Shown here piece by piece: positions 54,401-55,145 of a DNA stretch of 55,145 nucleotides (positions within the stretch are counted from its first letter, which is position 1; every line of letters begins with the position of its first letter). The position numbers were made by a program, and so were the translations under genes. Below the pieces are notes generated by a model. The model searched no databases, was not told where the DNA came from, and saw only the letters and a list, made by a program, of their open reading frames with translations. The DNA comes from Flavobacteriales bacterium (GTDB lineage: Bacteria > Bacteroidota > Bacteroidia > Flavobacteriales_D > Sanyastnellaceae): the NCBI GenBank assembly GCA_028823145.1, contig JAPKCA010000002.1, positions 1 to 55,145 of the forward strand, in the 5' to 3' direction.

Positions 54401-55145
54401 TGATTTCATACGCAGTAGGTTCACCGTTGGCATCGAATGTCATGGCCACATCTTCTGTGGTAGGAAAGCTCACAGGAGCTTGTCCGTTTCCGAAACTCCA
54501 CACGAATAAATCGGCGTTTTCACTGTTGTTGATCAACGTCGTGTTCAACGGCTCACATCCTTGGTCAACTGTCATCTCGAAAGCAGCGGTAGGCTGTGGT
54601 TTGATGTGCACGGTAGCAGAAGCCGTTCCGATACAGCCATCAATGGTTTGTCCTTCGAATGAAACAACTGCGCTCATAAGTTCATCGGAGAGATTCTCCC
54701 ATGTGTGAACCGGCGTCAATTCATTGGAAGACGTTCCGTCCCCGAAGTTCCAGGTGACGTTTTGTGCACCTGCAATTTCCGGCATGGTGATCACCAATGG
54801 CGAGCACACGGAATCGACGGTCAATGCCAAGTTGAAGTCAGCTGCTGGGAATACGGTTACGCTTTCGGTAGCGGTATCTGAACAACCGAGTGCATCGATA
54901 GCCGTTAGGGTTACGTTGTAGTTGGCGGTTGCATCAACTGCATTGAAGTCATGGGTGATGGCACCGTCCAAAGCGATTTCCTCGGATCCGTCCCCGAAGT
55001 TCCAGATGTAGGTATCTCCGTTTGTGCTGTTGTTATCAAAAGCAACATTGAAAGGAGCACAACCGACTTCCGCACTCGCAAAGGCGATATCAGCGGTAGG
55101 CTGTGGTTTGATGTGCACGGTAGCAGAAGCCGTTCCGATACAGCC
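51498..55145 (-). CDS. Giant PKD-repeat surface protein with gliding-type C-terminal domain (N-terminus outside window)
   Basis: More than 1200 residues, open to the window edge; the true start lies beyond 55145. It consists of some 13 or more PKD-like domains (WNFGDGT, WSFGNGQ, WIFGDGT, WTFGDGMVSTEENP), many with paired Cys in GC-x-P and a later GCxD motif. The last ~100 residues (KFPTGFTPNNGG, NDVFHPYHLGIVEYELVIFN, KWGELIFRS, WDGYFHGR, ending GDVTLIIQ) are a CHU_C/gliding-motility-type domain, the type B T9SS signal. It is probably an adhesin-like surface protein, handled by the PorP/SprF protein encoded 4 bp overlapping its stop. Confidence 0.92.
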   Translation of the reverse strand, partial: GCIGTASATVHIKPQPTADIAFASAEVGCAPFNVAFDNNSTNGDTYIWNFGDGSEEIALDGAITHDFNAVDATANYNVTLTAIDALGCSDTATESVTVFPAADFNLALTVDSVCSPLVITMPEIAGAQNVTWNFGDGTSSNELTPVHTWENLSDELMSAVVSFEGQTIDGCIGTASATVHIKPQPTAAFEMTVDQGCEPLNTTLINNSENADLFVWSFGNGQAPVSFPTTEDVAMTFDANGEPTAYEITLVAIDALGCTDEQVATVEVLPTPAYVIQLEESESCSPYTAVMPAMEDAMTSFWIFGDGTMSNEVTPAHSWTNNTNDLANHIIEFQGSNAYGCFNTTSTSIAVKPQPVADFSTNLDEGCAPLAVVLSNESIRADTFDWDYGDGQTNVFDNTSDHDYTFEGQNVIHTYSISLTATHNLGCSDVKTDSISVFPEVFAAWTGSVEGCAPFETTLEYVGNNIELIQWDMGNGEYINSPVVATTYNGQSGNDAVYTVGLGVMSEYGCSDMTNVEIVVHPAPLTGLAVSENSSCAETEVLVFNESTFADSVILHLGNGDVFINSALSPIAVEFENETSGDISFLISQEVFTDFGCSAFASIQHTVHPKVTAAFQGPEAACTPTLALFENQSIHANDGFAWSFGDGTFSNDFAPEHVFDSGSTSDEIYTVSLIAMSTAGCTDTTSTQVTVFGTPEAHLSLDSLSGCYPVEVTYANQSEGHTQTSWSYGNGETSSVSDSLHSKVFFNPTSDLLTYTTTMTVLNESGCSAEAFASFDVAPHLNAAFDVVSQGCSPVDAQLINQSVGAASFEWNFNDGSLLSNEINPDHIFVNNTNEDLTFEVELIALSAYGCLDTLTIGVDVYPMPSAEFSVTPMTQTFPNTTVGINNMSAASESAIQYWSFGDGAEIATDQPVFHTYNTWGTYNITLLVDNGYCADAHTQEIQILSPNPVADFTGGGAGCAPLLVVFENESNHGAGYVWDFGDDYMTSEESPVHVYTQPGVYNVSLTVIGHEGQEHEMVHYSTVEVFPTAEAAFVFSPSQVVAPDEPVEFVNLSPPGATEFLWTFGDGMVSTEENPIYTYAEPGVYDVTLTANNAFNCPSTFTMEQAVEAIAGGFMKFPTGFTPNNGGSTGGGYDPGSYDNDVFHPYHLGIVEYELVIFNKWGELIFRSTDANIGWDGYFHGRIARQDVYAWRATAQFSNGHRITKAGDVTLIIQ
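54584..54638 (-). repeat. 55-bp direct repeat in the PKD gene, copy 1
   Basis: This 55-bp segment is identical to 55091-55145, 507 bp (169 codons) away. It encodes the junction around GCIGTASATVHIKPQPTA. The second copy touches the window edge, so the identity may continue beyond it. Confidence 0.95.
55091..55145 (-). repeat. 55-bp direct repeat in the PKD gene, copy 2 (cut by window edge)
   Basis: Identical to 54584-54638 over the visible 55 bp. The 507-bp period equals two PKD domains, pointing to tandem duplication or gene conversion of a two-domain unit. Confidence 0.95.

Overview
The window is a compact chromosomal segment of a free-living, gliding-type member of the Bacteroidota, most likely of Flavobacteriales grade. 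The evidence is a full-length SprA (type IX secretion, T9SS), a PorP/SprF paired with a PKD protein carrying a gliding-type C-terminal domain, several exported proteins ending in T9SS sorting domains, the gene order malic enzyme-ruvA-sprA-gcvH-vanZ-tonB, atpD-atpC standing alone, and promoter boxes of the Bacteroidota type (TANNTTTG). I cannot name a genus. I see no rRNA, tRNA, CRISPR array, prophage or insertion sequence.

Layout. 1-3.8 kb: a possible gene start at the left edge, two DoxX-like membrane genes, a decayed signal-peptide alpha/beta hydrolase, a Crp/Fnr regulator followed by YceI and a double-CDGSH iron-sulfur protein, then a poorly coding stretch with a hairpin. 3.8-6.7 kb: an ABC exporter (ATPase, FtsX-like permease) with a DUF3299 protein, and a small membrane-anchored protein. 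6.7-10.3 kb: a divergent pair, a PQQ-type sugar dehydrogenase and a five-heme cytochrome c, both with T9SS tails. 10.3-16.6 kb: proline dehydrogenase, then an operon of M20 dipeptidase, LEA-like lipoprotein and a VPS10/BNR propeller protein. 16.6-24.6 kb: an envelope redox cluster (beta-barrel, Omp28-like lipoprotein, two tandem thioredoxin-T9SS paralogues, DUF6029 barrel, TlpA) and another T9SS cargo. 24.6-36.6 kb: malic enzyme, RuvA, SprA, GcvH, VanZ, TonB. 36.6-39.3 kb: ribF-LRR-pnuC-nadR, a flavin/NAD operon. 39.4-44.0 kb: atpD-atpC, rlmH, nadC-yihY and a DUF2147 protein. 44.0-50.4 kb: a flippase, an AddB-like nuclease and a TPR protein on the minus strand, then a MurB with an extra N-terminal domain. 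50.4 kb to the end: PorP/SprF and a giant PKD protein that runs off the right edge.

How it fits together. Most of the accessory content faces the cell surface: SprA and PorP/SprF export or anchor the T9SS cargo, TonB energises outer-membrane uptake, and the thioredoxin-fold proteins handle thiols outside the cytoplasm. The most interesting points are (1) a sugar dehydrogenase and a multiheme cytochrome that both appear to be T9SS-exported and share one 72-bp divergent promoter region, a candidate cell-surface electron-transfer pair; (2) five genes whose start codon lies 4-5 nt after a TANNTTTG/TANNTTCG box, which implies leaderless mRNAs; (3) a MurB fused to an extra N-terminal domain of about 80 residues; and (4) a shared CTAGTTAACC motif, part of a 14-bp palindrome at one site, upstream of the two T9SS thioredoxin paralogues.
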